From the NCBI RefSeq assembly GCF_003989795.1, contig NZ_RZHG01000019.1, forward strand, positions 310,145-374,144: a DNA stretch of 64,000 bases. Direction: 5' to 3'. Position numbers and translations under genes: made by a program. The stretch is from Vreelandella andesensis (GTDB lineage Bacteria; Pseudomonadota; Gammaproteobacteria; Pseudomonadales; Halomonadaceae). Shown one piece after another: positions 49,345 through 58,760 of the stretch (positions within the stretch are counted from its first letter, which is position 1; each line of letters begins with the position of its first letter). The notes beneath the pieces were generated by a model. The model ran no database searches. It was not told the origin of the DNA and worked only from the letters and a program-made list of their open reading frames with translations.

Positions 49345-51387
49345 TTACTGACGTTTCGCGACCAGCGTTAGAATATCGTAACTGGCGACCAGCTCATCAT
49401 GTTGATTGGTCACTGCCACATCCCACATCACCACACCTTGTGGGTGCCCGTCAGGCGATGCCCGACCTTGGTCAATCTTGCGCTTACAGGTGAGACGGGC
49501 GCGGATGGTGTCGCCGACCAACACGGGCGTAATAAAGCGCAGCGTATCTAGGCCGTAGTTAGCCAACACGGGGCCTTCGCCTGGGTAAACAAACAAGCCG
49601 GCAGCCGCCGACAGCACAAAATAGCCATGAGCGATACGCTGGCCGAACTGGGTCTCTTTGGCGGCAATGTCATCAAAGTGCATATAGAAGTGGTCGCCGG
49701 AAAGGCAGCCGAAATTGACGATGTCGGCTTCAGTGACAGTGCGGCGGTGAGTCAGCAAAGACTCGCCTACCTGTAGGTCGTCAAAATGGCGGCGGAACGG
49801 GTGGACGTCAGTCTCGATCACCTTCGCGCCACGTACATACTCCCCTGTAACGGCTGCAATCATGGTGGGCGAACCCTGAATAGCGGTGCGCTGTAGGTAG
49901 TGATGAACCGCACGAATGCCACCAAGCTCCTCGCCACCGCCTGCGCGGCCGGGGCCACCATGTTTGAGCATCGGTAACGGAGAGCCGTGGCCAGTGGATT
50001 CCTTTGATGCCTGGGCATCCAGAATGTGCAAACGGCCATGCTGGGCGGCCAGAACGGGGATCATCTCGGCAGCAATGACAGGGTCTTTGGTGGTCAGTGT
50101 GGTGACCAGGCTGCCCTTACCTTTGGCAGCGATGGCCAAGGCTTCCTTGATGCCGCGGTAGGGCATGAGGGTCGCGACGGGACCAAAAGCTTCAATGTCG
50201 TGAGCGCCGCCGTCGTTCAGCGGGTTTCGGTTGATCAGCAAGTGGGGAGCGATAAAGGCACCGTGTTCAACTCCCTGGCCGACAGGTTTGAAGCTGCCGT
50301 CTTTGCCGAACACGCACTCACTGGTTTCCAGCAGCCGCTCGATGGCTTCGTTAACGTCGCGTAGTTGGTCGCTGGAAGACAGCGCGCCCATGCGAACGCC
50401 TTCTTCATGAGGGTCGCCAGCGACGATGCTGGAAAGGCGCTCTTTGATCAAGTCCGCCAATGCATCCAGATGCTCGGCGGGCACCAACACCCGACGGATG
50501 GCGGTACATTTTTGGCCTGCCTTGGCGGTCATTTCTTTGACCACTTCTTTGGCAAAGATCTCGAACTCTTCGTCTTCCGGGCTAACATCCGGGGCCATGA
50601 TGGCACTGTTGAGTGAGTCCGCCTCGGCGTTGAACGGGATACTCTTAGCCATGATGTTTGGGTGGCTTTTCAGCATTAAGGCTGTGCTTGCTGAACCAGT
50701 GAAGGTGACAACGTCCTGCTCTTCCAATTGGTCGAGTAAGTCACCGGCTCCGCCAATCACCAGTTGCAAGGCGCCTTCCGGCAACAGCCCCGAGTCGTTG
50801 ATGACGCGCATGGCAGCTTCGGTCAGGTAGCTAGTGGCGGTGGCTGGTTTGAAAATACACGGCATGCCTGCCAGAAAGGCGGGGGCGAACTTCTCCAGCA
50901 TGCCCCAAATCGGGAAGTTGAACGCATTAATATGAACAGAAACACCGCGGCGAGGGACCAGGATGTGGGTGCCGTTGAAGTGGTTGTCCTTGCCTAATTG
51001 AGTGACCGGACCTTCGTGGGCCACGTTGCCGGAGGGCAGTTCCTTGCGCCCTGTGGAAGCGTAGGTAAACAGGGTGCCGAAGCCGCCGTCAATGTCGATC
51101 CAGGAGTCTGCTTTGGTGCAGCCGGTGTGATGGGAGATGGCATAGAGCTCACGTTTCCGCTCTTGGATATAACCGGCCAGTGCCTTAAGAATGGCGGCCC
51201 GCTGCTGGAAATCCAACGCCAACAGGTTTTTTACGCCGGTGTTGCGGGCATACGCCACTGCTTCGGCGAAGTTAATGCTTTCTTGGTGAGTGTGCGCAAC
51301 GGTCTCGCCATTGATGGCGCTGATCAGTGCTTTGGACTCGGTTTTTCCAAACCACTGGCCGGCGATATAACTCTGTAAAACTGGCAT
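49345..51387 (-). CDS. paaZ: Bifunctional PaaZ: oxepin-CoA hydrolase / 3-oxo-5,6-dehydrosuberyl-CoA semialdehyde dehydrogenase
   Basis: 680 residues, the full two-domain PaaZ. The N-terminal aldehyde dehydrogenase domain (to about 530) has 'VTFTGSASTALMLKSHPN', catalytic 'GQKCTAIRRVLVP' Cys and 'EAFGPVATLMPY'. The C-terminal MaoC-like hotdog domain has 'LTHRRTVTEADIVNFGCLSGDHFYMHFDDIAAKETQFGQRIAHGYFVLSAAAGLF' with the hydratase Asp-His pair. It opens the oxepin ring and oxidises the resulting aldehyde. Separated from paaE by 110 bp with a hairpin and a 13-bp duplication. Confidence 0.95.
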   Translation of the reverse strand: MPVLQSYIAGQWFGKTESKALISAINGETVAHTHQESINFAEAVAYARNTGVKNLLALDFQQRAAILKALAGYIQERKRELYAISHHTGCTKADSWIDIDGGFGTLFTYASTGRKELPSGNVAHEGPVTQLGKDNHFNGTHILVPRRGVSVHINAFNFPIWGMLEKFAPAFLAGMPCIFKPATATSYLTEAAMRVINDSGLLPEGALQLVIGGAGDLLDQLEEQDVVTFTGSASTALMLKSHPNIMAKSIPFNAEADSLNSAIMAPDVSPEDEEFEIFAKEVVKEMTAKAGQKCTAIRRVLVPAEHLDALADLIKERLSSIVAGDPHEEGVRMGALSSSDQLRDVNEAIERLLETSECVFGKDGSFKPVGQGVEHGAFIAPHLLINRNPLNDGGAHDIEAFGPVATLMPYRGIKEALAIAAKGKGSLVTTLTTKDPVIAAEMIPVLAAQHGRLHILDAQASKESTGHGSPLPMLKHGGPGRAGGGEELGGIRAVHHYLQRTAIQGSPTMIAAVTGEYVRGAKVIETDVHPFRRHFDDLQVGESLLTHRRTVTEADIVNFGCLSGDHFYMHFDDIAAKETQFGQRIAHGYFVLSAAAGLFVYPGEGPVLANYGLDTLRFITPVLVGDTIRARLTCKRKIDQGRASPDGHPQGVVMWDVAVTNQHDELVASYDILTLVAKRQ

Positions 51388-51417
51388 TACGTGTTCTCCC
51401 GCCCGTCTTTTGGGGAT

Positions 51418-51443
51418 CAGTTGTTGGTATCAGTTGTTGGTAT
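51418..51443. repeat. 13-bp tandem duplication between paaE and paaZ
   Basis: CAGTTGTTGGTAT twice in tandem (51418-51430, 51431-51443). Beside it is a hairpin with stem 51453-51460/51471-51478; no T-run, so probably not a full terminator. Confidence 0.7.
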
Positions 51444-51497
51444 CAGGATCAACAAAGCCGACGCTATCGCCGGCTTTGGAAGTGAATGGTTAGGGGC

Positions 51498-52580
51498 TTA
51501 CACCTCGTCAAAATCGAGCACCACCTTATCGCTGATCGGGTAGCACTGGCAGGACAGCACATAGCCGGCATCTATCTCGTAATCTTCCAGGGCGAAATTG
51601 GCGTCCATTTCCACCTCACCTTCAAGCACTTTTGCTTTACAGGTAGAACACACGCCCGCTTTGCAAGAGAAGGGAAGATCTGCGCCGTGCTCATTGCCCG
51701 CGTTGAGAATATTCTGGGTGTTGCGGGGTAGGCTATACTCGATAGTGCGACCATCAATAATGACTTTAATTAGCGATGTTGCAGCGTCTGTTTGCTCTGC
51801 CTTAGCTGCTTGACGGCGCTTGGCACCCGCGGTGGGCGTGCTGGCCGTGAACAGCTCAAAATGTACCTTCTCTTTCGGCAGCCCGTGCTGAGTCAAGACA
51901 TCACGCACGGTCTCGGTCATTTCTTGCGGGCCACAGATGAACGCGGCATCGAGCTTGGGTACGTCTACCCAGCGGTCAAATAGGGCGTTGCACTTATCGG
52001 CATCTATCCGGCCGTTATACAGGTCAATTTCCTGCTGCTCGCGGCTGAATACGTAAATGATGTTAAGGCGTTCCAGGTAGCGATCTTTGAGATCCTGCAG
52101 GCGCTCGCGAAACAGCGTGCCCGTGGTGGAGCGGTTGCCGTAGATGACGGTAAACCGGCTTTGTGGCTCGCTTTCCAGGGTGGTGGACACAATCGACATA
52201 ATGGGCGTCACACCGCTGCCGGCGGTGACCGCCAGATAATGCCCTTCACGGCTAGGGTCGAGAGGTACAAAGAACTTGCCCTGAGGCGGCATCACTTCGA
52301 GGTGGTCACCTGGCTTTAACTGCTGATTGGCAAAGGTGGAAAAGCTGCCGCCTGGCACCTGTTTAACGGCGACTCTCAACTCATGGTCGTAGACGCCAGT
52401 GCAAATTGAGTAGGAGCGCCGCACGTCTTCCCCGTCGATTTCTTGGCGGAGCGTAAGGTACTGCCCTTGGGTAAAGCGAAAGGCGTCTAGCAGATCGTCA
52501 GGAATGTTAAAGGCAATGGAAACGGCATCATGGGTTTCCTTGCGTACATCCTTGACGGTCAAGGCGTGAAATCGGCTCAT
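51498..52580 (-). CDS. paaE: Phenylacetyl-CoA epoxidase reductase subunit PaaE
   Basis: 360 residues, normal PaaE length. N-terminal ferredoxin-NADP reductase part: 'RRSYSICTGVYDHELRVAVKQVPGGSFSTF' (FAD) and 'YLAVTAGSGVTPIMSIVSTTL' (NADPH). C-terminal plant-type 2Fe-2S ferredoxin: 'PFSCKAGVCSTCKAKVLEGEV' and 'LSCQCYP'. It passes electrons from NADPH to the PaaAC di-iron oxygenase. The start at 52580 (MSRFHALTV) is chosen over a TTG six codons upstream. Confidence 0.95.
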   Translation of the reverse strand: MSRFHALTVKDVRKETHDAVSIAFNIPDDLLDAFRFTQGQYLTLRQEIDGEDVRRSYSICTGVYDHELRVAVKQVPGGSFSTFANQQLKPGDHLEVMPPQGKFFVPLDPSREGHYLAVTAGSGVTPIMSIVSTTLESEPQSRFTVIYGNRSTTGTLFRERLQDLKDRYLERLNIIYVFSREQQEIDLYNGRIDADKCNALFDRWVDVPKLDAAFICGPQEMTETVRDVLTQHGLPKEKVHFELFTASTPTAGAKRRQAAKAEQTDAATSLIKVIIDGRTIEYSLPRNTQNILNAGNEHGADLPFSCKAGVCSTCKAKVLEGEVEMDANFALEDYEIDAGYVLSCQCYPISDKVVLDFDEV

Positions 52581-52626
52581 GGGAAATAGTCTCGTCAATC
52601 GTGGTGCTTGTTATAGGCGTCTAAGG

Positions 52627-53211
52627 TTATAGGCACTTGAAGTAATCGAATGGCTCCAGACAATCGCGGCAGCGGTAGAGCGCCTTGCACGCCGTAGAGC
52701 CGAATTCACTCACCCGTTCGGTTGTTTCGCTGCCGCACAAGGGGCAGGGTACAACGGGGTCAGGCTGGCCGATCAGGCTGCGCTTGCTGGCACTTCCCAC
52801 CGGAGGTGCGATGCCGTAAGCACGCAGTTTTTCGCGCCCGATGTCTGTTAGCCAGTCGGTGGTCCAGGCGGGTGAAAGGCGTCGATGGATCAGCGGGTCT
52901 TGGTAGCCCGATGCCACCAGCGCCTCTACAATATGCTGTTCAATAGCTTCAGTAGCGGGGCAGCCAGAGTAGGTGGGAGTCACGCTGACCACCAGCCGAC
53001 CCTCCTGCCAGGTAACATCGCGCACAATACCTAGCTCAACCACGCTGACCACCGGCACTTCGGGGTCGGGAACTTCCTGCAGCACCGCCAGCACCGCATC
53101 GACATCGCCCGCTTCGCCTGCTGGCGGTAGCCCACTGCGATCACTGCCAATCAAGTCGTTGGAAGGCCAGTCATCGGTAGGCGCTTGTGATGGATTACCA
53201 GACGGTCGCAT
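52627..53211 (-). CDS. paaD: PaaD, Fe-S maturation-type subunit of the phenylacetyl-CoA epoxidase cluster
   Basis: 194 residues. A DUF59/MIP18-like domain ('DVDAVLAVLQEVPDPEVPVVSVVELGIVRDVTWQEGRLVVSVTPTYSGCPATEAIEQHI') is followed by a zinc-ribbon-like tail 'CPLCGSETTERVSEFGSTACKALYRCRDCLEPFDYFKC'. PaaD is needed for epoxidase activity, probably for cluster assembly. The ATG at 53211 overlaps the paaC end by 17 bp; a longer frame to 53280 lies inside paaC and is rejected. Confidence 0.93.
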   Translation of the reverse strand: MRPSGNPSQAPTDDWPSNDLIGSDRSGLPPAGEAGDVDAVLAVLQEVPDPEVPVVSVVELGIVRDVTWQEGRLVVSVTPTYSGCPATEAIEQHIVEALVASGYQDPLIHRRLSPAWTTDWLTDIGREKLRAYGIAPPVGSASKRSLIGQPDPVVPCPLCGSETTERVSEFGSTACKALYRCRDCLEPFDYFKCL

Positions 53212-54043
53212 CAGGATACGTCCTCGGCAGATATTGCATTTCCGCCAGTAGAAAGCCCAGGTGCTCGGTGTGATGGCCAACTTTGCCGCCGGTATACATC
53301 CAAGCGTCGTAAGGGGGGCGTGTCAGTGTCGCTTCGTTTAGCACTTCATCTACCGTCGCTTTCCAGCGGGTGACGAGGGTATCTGGGTCGGGCGCGATAC
53401 CGGCGTCTAGCATGACCTGGTCGATCTCATCGAACTGCACCAACTCGCCAGTGAACTGCCAGAGGTTGTTGACAGCGCGCTGCATACGGGTGTGGCTCTC
53501 TTCGGTGCCATCGCCCAAGCGGATCACCCATTCAGACGAGCGGCGCAGGTGGTAAGTAGCTTCCTTGAGCGACTTAGCCGCGACTTCCGCAATGCGTTTG
53601 TCACTGGCTGCTGCAAGGCCTTCAAGTAGGTGAACGTGCCAGGCATCAAACAAAAACTGGCGGCCAATGGTGTCAGCGAAATCGCCATTGGGCTGCTCAA
53701 CAATCAGCAGGTTGCGAAAGTCCTGGGCATCACGACGGAAGGCCAGGTGATCAGCATCAATGTTGCCCTGGTTATTGCCTTCACTTTCAGTAGCCATCAG
53801 TTCAGCAGCGTATTCTAGCCAATTACGCGCTTGGCCAAATAGGTCGAGACCGACGTTCATTAACGCCATTTCTTCTTCCAGCGCGGGGGCCTTGCCACAC
53901 AACTGTGCGCTGCGCTGCCCAAGAACCAATGCGCTGTCGCCCAAACGTAGCAGATAAGTAACGAGCGGTGTTTGCGTGACCTGCGCGACGTTTTTTTGCT
54001 CTGGGGTTTTATGCTCTAGGGTCTTACTTACTGTGTTTGACAT
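53195..54043 (-). CDS. paaC: Phenylacetyl-CoA epoxidase structural subunit PaaC
   Basis: 282 residues, ferritin-like fold. 'TYLLRLGDSALVLGQRSAQLCGKAPALEEEMALMNVGLDLFGQARNWL' and 'LKEATYHLRRSSEWVIRLGDGTEESHTRMQRAVNNLW' are the PaaC signatures; the metal site is degenerate in this subunit. It pairs with PaaA in the epoxidase core. GGAGG lies just upstream of the ATG; it follows paaB by 11 bp. Confidence 0.95.
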   Translation of the reverse strand: MSNTVSKTLEHKTPEQKNVAQVTQTPLVTYLLRLGDSALVLGQRSAQLCGKAPALEEEMALMNVGLDLFGQARNWLEYAAELMATESEGNNQGNIDADHLAFRRDAQDFRNLLIVEQPNGDFADTIGRQFLFDAWHVHLLEGLAAASDKRIAEVAAKSLKEATYHLRRSSEWVIRLGDGTEESHTRMQRAVNNLWQFTGELVQFDEIDQVMLDAGIAPDPDTLVTRWKATVDEVLNEATLTRPPYDAWMYTGGKVGHHTEHLGFLLAEMQYLPRTYPDATVW

Positions 54044-54054
54044 CACCGCCTCCC

Positions 54055-54336
54055 TTACATGTGGCCGACTTCTTTCGGTAGTTTGTAGAAGGATGCATGG
54101 CGATACACCTTGTCGTTAGAGGGATCGAACAGCGGCTCTTTCTCATCCGGCGAAGAGGCGGTGATTTCGCTGGCGGGAATAATCCAGATGCTTACCCCTT
54201 CATTGCGGCGGGTGTAAAGCTCGCGGGCGTTTTCAATGGCCATGCTGCGGTCAGCGGCGTGTACGCTGCCAACATGCTTATGATTAAGGCCGTGCTTGCT
54301 ACGTATAAACACTTCGAATAAAGGCCAGTCAGCCAT
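54055..54336 (-). CDS. paaB: Phenylacetyl-CoA epoxidase subunit PaaB
   Basis: 93 residues, the usual length. 'WPLFEVFIRSKHGLNHKHVGSVHAADRSMAIENARELYTRRNEGVSIWIIPASEITASSP' is the complete PaaB signature. Small bridging subunit that joins PaaAC heterodimers in the epoxidase complex. Between paaA and paaC in the paaABCDE operon. Confidence 0.96.
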   Translation of the reverse strand: MADWPLFEVFIRSKHGLNHKHVGSVHAADRSMAIENARELYTRRNEGVSIWIIPASEITASSPDEKEPLFDPSNDKVYRHASFYKLPKEVGHM

Positions 54337-54431
54337 GAGAGAAACCTCAGTGGTTGTTGGGGCCTCGTCGTGCGAGGCGCCCTGTTGTTTTAAGATGAAG
54401 GTTAGGTGCTGATCAGTGAGGTGCTGCTGGT

Positions 54432-55418
54432 TTAGGCGGCTCGACGTTGACGTTTGGCGGCATACGCCACGGCGGCATCACGTACCCAGGCACCGTTATC
54501 GATGGCGCTGCGGCGCGCTTCGATACGCTCGCGGTTGCAGGGGCCGTTGCCTTTCACCACGTCGAAGAACTCTTTCCAGTCGATCTCGCCGAACTCGTAA
54601 TGGCCGGTCTCTTCGTTGTATTTGAGGTCCGGGTCAGGGGCGGTACAACCCAACAGCTCTAACTGCGGCACGGTTTGGTCGAGGAAGCGCTGACGCAACT
54701 CATCGTTGCTGTGGCGCTTGATCTTCCAGGCCATCGACTGGGCGCTGTTAGGTGAGTGTTCGTCGGACGGGCCGAACATCATCAGCGCAGGCCACCAGAA
54801 GCGGTTAATGGAGTCCTGCACCATGGCTTTCTGGTCGTCGGTGCCTTCTTGCATCATGGTCAGCAGAATCTGAAAACCCTGGCGCTGGTGGAAGCTCTCT
54901 TCCTTGCACACGCGGATCATGGCGCGGGCGTAAGGGCCGTAAGAGGTACGCTGTAGCGGCACCTGATTGACGATAGCCGCGCCATCAACCAGCCAGCCAA
55001 CCGTGCCCATATCAGCCCAGTTAAGCGTTGGATAATTAAAGATGCTGGAGTACTTAGCGCGGCCGTCGTGAAGCTTATCGATCTCTTCGTCGCGGTCGGC
55101 ACCCAGGGTTTCCATGGCGCTGTAGAGATACAGGCCATGCCCCGCCTCATCCTGAATTTTAGCCATTAGCTGCAGCTTGCGCTTAAGGGTAGGCGCACGC
55201 GTCAGCCAGTTACCTTCCGGCAGCATACCGACAATCTCGGAGTGTGCGTGCTGGGAGATCTGACGGATCAATGTCTTGCGATAAGCGTCCGGCATCCAAT
55301 TCTTTGGTTCGATTTTAATTTCGTCATTGATGCGCTCTTGGAACTGGCGTTCCTCAGGGCTCATCTCGTCAAGTGTCTTAAGTTTGCTAGTACCGGTTTC
55401 AACGAGCTGCGCGTACAT
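54432..55418 (-). CDS. paaA: Phenylacetyl-CoA epoxidase catalytic subunit PaaA
   Basis: 328 residues, catalytic di-iron ferritin-like subunit. '[54 protein letters not shown]' contains the first Glu and the ExxH ligands, and '[22 protein letters not shown]' the second ExxH. It epoxidises the ring of phenylacetyl-CoA. First gene of paaABCDE; CGGAGG upstream of the ATG. Confidence 0.97.
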   Translation of the reverse strand: MYAQLVETGTSKLKTLDEMSPEERQFQERINDEIKIEPKNWMPDAYRKTLIRQISQHAHSEIVGMLPEGNWLTRAPTLKRKLQLMAKIQDEAGHGLYLYSAMETLGADRDEEIDKLHDGRAKYSSIFNYPTLNWADMGTVGWLVDGAAIVNQVPLQRTSYGPYARAMIRVCKEESFHQRQGFQILLTMMQEGTDDQKAMVQDSINRFWWPALMMFGPSDEHSPNSAQSMAWKIKRHSNDELRQRFLDQTVPQLELLGCTAPDPDLKYNEETGHYEFGEIDWKEFFDVVKGNGPCNRERIEARRSAIDNGAWVRDAAVAYAAKRQRRAA

Positions 55419-55723
55419 ATAGACCTCCGCGGCGTCGGTATATTAAGGAGTGTGACTTACTTATTTGAAGTATAGTGACACAAAAGATTTTATCAACAAG
55501 TATTTTTTTGTATCGCTTTTAGACTTTGTGATAATAAGCAATGCCAGGATGTGTTTGTTGCCAAGGCGTATCTGCCAAGGATAAGTGATTCTTAATATAG
55601 CGTTCTTGCCGGTGACTACGAGCTGCTTAGGTATAAAGAAGCCCTTGTGGCAAGCAACAAGGGCTTCTTTCTTCTATCGTATGCCTCTGGGGTGTATTCC
55701 GGGTGTGGGGCCCCAGCGGAGAA
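55419..55723. other. paaA promoter region and paaK end
   Basis: Gene-free. The AT-rich part next to paaA (55450-55530) should hold its promoter. The other half contains the terminator at 55635-55670. Confidence 0.5.
55635..55670. terminator. Strong hairpin downstream of paaK
   Basis: 14-bp perfect stem (55635-55648 with 55657-55670), loop of 8. The arms begin with AAAG and end with CTTT, so T-rich ends are available on either strand. Confidence 0.8.
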
Positions 55724-57037
55724 TCAGCGCAGGTCTTTAACGCGTCTGGCTTTACCGAGCGAGCGCATAACACTCTCTACTTGGCACACTTCAACCTGGG
55801 TGCTGATACCAATGTACGTCTTGATGGCATGCTGGAGCTGTTTTGCGGCGTCTTCACAAGCTGCGGGATCGCGGGCGATGTCATGATGATTCGCTTCCAC
55901 ACGAACACGCACCATGTCCATATTGCCTTGGCGGCTGACTTCAATCTCATAATGAGGTGAAAGCGACGCGATCTTGAGTAGTTGCTCTTCGATCTGGGTG
56001 GGAAATACGTTGACGCCGCGAATGATCAGCATGTCGTCGCTGCGACCAGTGATCTTGTCGATGCGTCGCATGGGGCGCGCGGTGCCGGGTAGCAGGCGTG
56101 TCAGGTCGCGGGTGCGGTAGCGAATCACCGGCAGGCCTTCTTTGGTCAAAGTGGTGAACACGAGCTCACCGTATTCGCCGTCGGGGAGGACTTCACCGCT
56201 AACCGGATCGATGATCTCAGGGTAGAAATGATCTTCCCAGATGGTCGGGCCGTCTTTAGTTTCCAGGCACTCCATGCCCACGCCTGGCCCCATTACTTCA
56301 GATAGGCCGTAAATATCGAGGGCATCGATGCCAAGGCGCTGTTCTAAGGCGGTGCGCATGCTGTCGGTCCAGGGCTCGGCGCCAAAAATACCAGTACGCA
56401 GGGGTAGCGTGCGCGGGTCGATGCCTTGGCGTTCCATCTCGTCGGCGATGTTGAGCATATATGAAGGGGTGACCATGATGATGTCTGGCGCGAAGTCACG
56501 GATCAGCTGAACCTGTTTCTCAGTTTGGCCGCCCGACATGGGAATCACCGCGCAGCCCAGGCGCTCGGCGCCGTAATGCGCGCCCAGCCCGCCAGTAAAC
56601 AGGCCGTAGCCATATGCGACATGCACTTTGTCGTTACGGCTGCCACCAGCGGCGCGGATTGAGCGCGCCACCACATCGGACCACACATCAATATCTTTCT
56701 GGGTGTAGCCAACCACCGTAGGTTGTCCAGTGGTACCGCTAGAGGCGTGGATACGCACGATCTCGCTCATCGGCGTGGCCAACATGCCAAACGGGTAGTT
56801 GTCGCGTAGGTCTGCCTTGGTAGTGAAAGGCAACTTGGCGAGATCCGCCAGTGTCTGGATATCGTCGGGATGTATCCCGGCTTTATCGAAAGACTGGCGG
56901 TAGAACGGCACGTTGTCGTAAGCGTGCTTCAGGCTCCACTTCAGGCGCTTGACCTGAGTGGCACGCAGTTCGTCGACGCTGGCGGTTTCCAAGGGATCGA
57001 GAGTCGCGGTGTCGATACGTGTAGCGGGCTGATTCAT
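55724..57037 (-). CDS. paaK: Phenylacetate-CoA ligase
   Basis: 437 residues, adenylate-forming ligase. 'RIHASSGTTGQPTVVGYTQKDIDVW' is the ATP-binding motif, 'YGLSEVMGPGVGMEC' and 'YRTRDLTRLLPGTARPMRRIDKITGRSDDMLIIRGVNVFPTQIEEQLL' the conserved hinge region. It activates phenylacetate to phenylacetyl-CoA. The ATG at 57037 (GGAGG upstream) is chosen over the longer open frame. Last gene of the paaFGHIJK operon. Confidence 0.97.
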   Translation of the reverse strand: MNQPATRIDTATLDPLETASVDELRATQVKRLKWSLKHAYDNVPFYRQSFDKAGIHPDDIQTLADLAKLPFTTKADLRDNYPFGMLATPMSEIVRIHASSGTTGQPTVVGYTQKDIDVWSDVVARSIRAAGGSRNDKVHVAYGYGLFTGGLGAHYGAERLGCAVIPMSGGQTEKQVQLIRDFAPDIIMVTPSYMLNIADEMERQGIDPRTLPLRTGIFGAEPWTDSMRTALEQRLGIDALDIYGLSEVMGPGVGMECLETKDGPTIWEDHFYPEIIDPVSGEVLPDGEYGELVFTTLTKEGLPVIRYRTRDLTRLLPGTARPMRRIDKITGRSDDMLIIRGVNVFPTQIEEQLLKIASLSPHYEIEVSRQGNMDMVRVRVEANHHDIARDPAACEDAAKQLQHAIKTYIGISTQVEVCQVESVMRSLGKARRVKDLR

Positions 57038-57090
57038 CAGGGGCCTCCGGTCTGGCAAGTTGTTATTGGGCTTATAGTTAAGAAATAGGC

Positions 57091-58296
57091 TTACTGGCGC
57101 TCGATAATCAGGGCGATACCCTGACCCACGCCGATGCACATCGTGCACAGTGCATAGCGGCCATTGCGCCGCTTCAGCTCGTATGCTGCAGTGGTGACCA
57201 GCCGGGCACCGCTCATGCCCAGCGGATGGCCGAGTGCGATGGCCCCGCCGTTGGGGTTCACGCGTTCTTCGTCATCGGCGAGGCCAAGGTCGCGCAGCAC
57301 TGCCAGCCCTTGGGCGGCAAAGGCTTCGTTGAGCTCGATGACATCCATCTGCTCGAGCGTCAGACCGGTCTGGGCAAGCACCTTGCGAACTGCGGGTGCC
57401 GGGCCAAAGCCCATGATGCGCGGCGGCACGCCGGCAGTCGCCATACCCACCACGCGCGCCAGTGGGGCGAGGCCGTGGCGGGTGGCGGCCGCCTCGGAGG
57501 CGAGCAGAAGAGCGCAGGCGCCATCGTTGACGCCTGAGGCATTACCCGCAGTAACGCTGAGCTCGGGACCATTCACGCCTTTCAGCTTGGCCAGCATCTC
57601 GAGCGTGGTGTCGGGGCGCGGATGTTCGTCGGTGTCGAACACGACCGGGTCGCCCTTCCTGCGTGGGATCTCCACTGGCACCAGCTCGTCTTTGAAACGC
57701 CCGGCAGCATTGGCTGAGCCCCAGCGCTGTTGAGAGCGCAGCGCGAAGGCGTCCTGGTCTGCACGGGAGATGTTGAACTCGGCGGCAACGTTGTCCGCGG
57801 TCTGCGGCATCGAGTGCGTATCGAAAAGTTTCTTCAACTGCGGGTTGGGGAAGCGCCAACCTATGGTGGTGTCGTAGATTGCGGCTTGGCGTGAGAAGGC
57901 CGACTCGGCCTTGGCCATGACGAAGGGCGCGCGTGACATGCTCTCGACGCCTCCGGCGATCATCAGCTCCGCCTCGCCGGCCTTGATGGTGCGGGCAGCG
58001 TTGCCCACGGCGTCCATGCCGGAACCGCACAGGCGGTTGATGGTGGTGCCGGGCACCTCCACCGGCAGGCCGGCGAGCAGCGCCGACATGCGCGCCACGT
58101 TGCGGTTGTCTTCACCGGCTTGATTGGCGCAGCCGTAGAAGATGTCGTCGATTTCAGCCCAGTCCACCGAGGGATTGCGCTCCATCAGGGCGCGCATTGG
58201 CACGGCACCAAGATCGTCGGGGCGAACCGGCGAGAGGGCACCGCCATAGCGGCCTATCGGGGTGCGAATGGCATCAATGATCAGGGCGTCTTTCAT
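57091..58296 (-). CDS. paaJ: 3-oxoadipyl-CoA/3-oxo-5,6-dehydrosuberyl-CoA thiolase
   Basis: 401 residues. Catalytic Cys90 in 'NRLCGSGMDAVGNAARTIKAGEAELMIAGGVESMSRAPFVM', His in 'GGAIALGHPLGMSGARL' and Cys in 'ALCTMCIGVGQGIALI'. It performs the two thiolytic cleavages of the phenylacetate route. Start codon overlaps the paaI stop as ATGA. The only clear thiolase in the window. Confidence 0.96.
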   Translation of the reverse strand: MKDALIIDAIRTPIGRYGGALSPVRPDDLGAVPMRALMERNPSVDWAEIDDIFYGCANQAGEDNRNVARMSALLAGLPVEVPGTTINRLCGSGMDAVGNAARTIKAGEAELMIAGGVESMSRAPFVMAKAESAFSRQAAIYDTTIGWRFPNPQLKKLFDTHSMPQTADNVAAEFNISRADQDAFALRSQQRWGSANAAGRFKDELVPVEIPRRKGDPVVFDTDEHPRPDTTLEMLAKLKGVNGPELSVTAGNASGVNDGACALLLASEAAATRHGLAPLARVVGMATAGVPPRIMGFGPAPAVRKVLAQTGLTLEQMDVIELNEAFAAQGLAVLRDLGLADDEERVNPNGGAIALGHPLGMSGARLVTTAAYELKRRNGRYALCTMCIGVGQGIALIIERQ

Positions 58297-58760
58297 TGGT
58301 TATCTCCAGCAGCGGTGTCTTCTAGGCGGCGTACGCTGCCGCGAATTTTGTAGGAACGTCCGCGGAACAAAGCAACGGTATCGCCGTGCTGATTGCGTAA
58401 CGTGATGTCGTAAATGCCGGTGCGCCCGCGGCGGCTGCGCTCTTCGGCGGTAGCGGTGAGCTCATCACCCAGCTGGCCGGGGCCGAGATAGTCGATGCTG
58501 CAGCCAGCCGCCACGGTGGCTTCATCGTAGCTGTTGCAGGCAAACGCAAAGGCAGAGTCGGCCAGGGTAAACAGAAAGCCGCCATGGCAGTTGCCGTGTC
58601 CCTGCACCATATCCTGACGCACGGTCATGGTGAGTTCGGCGAACCCGGGGGCCATGCGCGTAATACGCATCCCCAGCCCTTGGCTAGCATGGTCGCGGGA
58701 AAACATCGCCTCAGCACAGGCTTCCGCCAGCTGTTGGGGAGTCAGTGGGGAATCATTCAT
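58293..58760 (-). CDS. paaI: Hydroxyphenylacetyl-CoA thioesterase PaaI
   Basis: 155 residues, hotdog-fold thioesterase. 'GHGNCHGGFLFTLADSAFAFACNSYDEATVAAGCSIDYLGPG' is the PaaI signature with the catalytic Asp in 'LADSAF'. It hydrolyses dead-end CoA thioesters and frees CoA. Overlaps paaH by 8 bp and paaJ by 4 bp. Confidence 0.95.
   Translation of the reverse strand: MNDSPLTPQQLAEACAEAMFSRDHASQGLGMRITRMAPGFAELTMTVRQDMVQGHGNCHGGFLFTLADSAFAFACNSYDEATVAAGCSIDYLGPGQLGDELTATAEERSRRGRTGIYDITLRNQHGDTVALFRGRSYKIRGSVRRLEDTAAGDNQ

Noticed and set aside
49916..51378. Several long plus-strand frames opposite paaZ
   Set aside because: They are antisense shadows of the high-GC paaZ gene and carry no family motifs.
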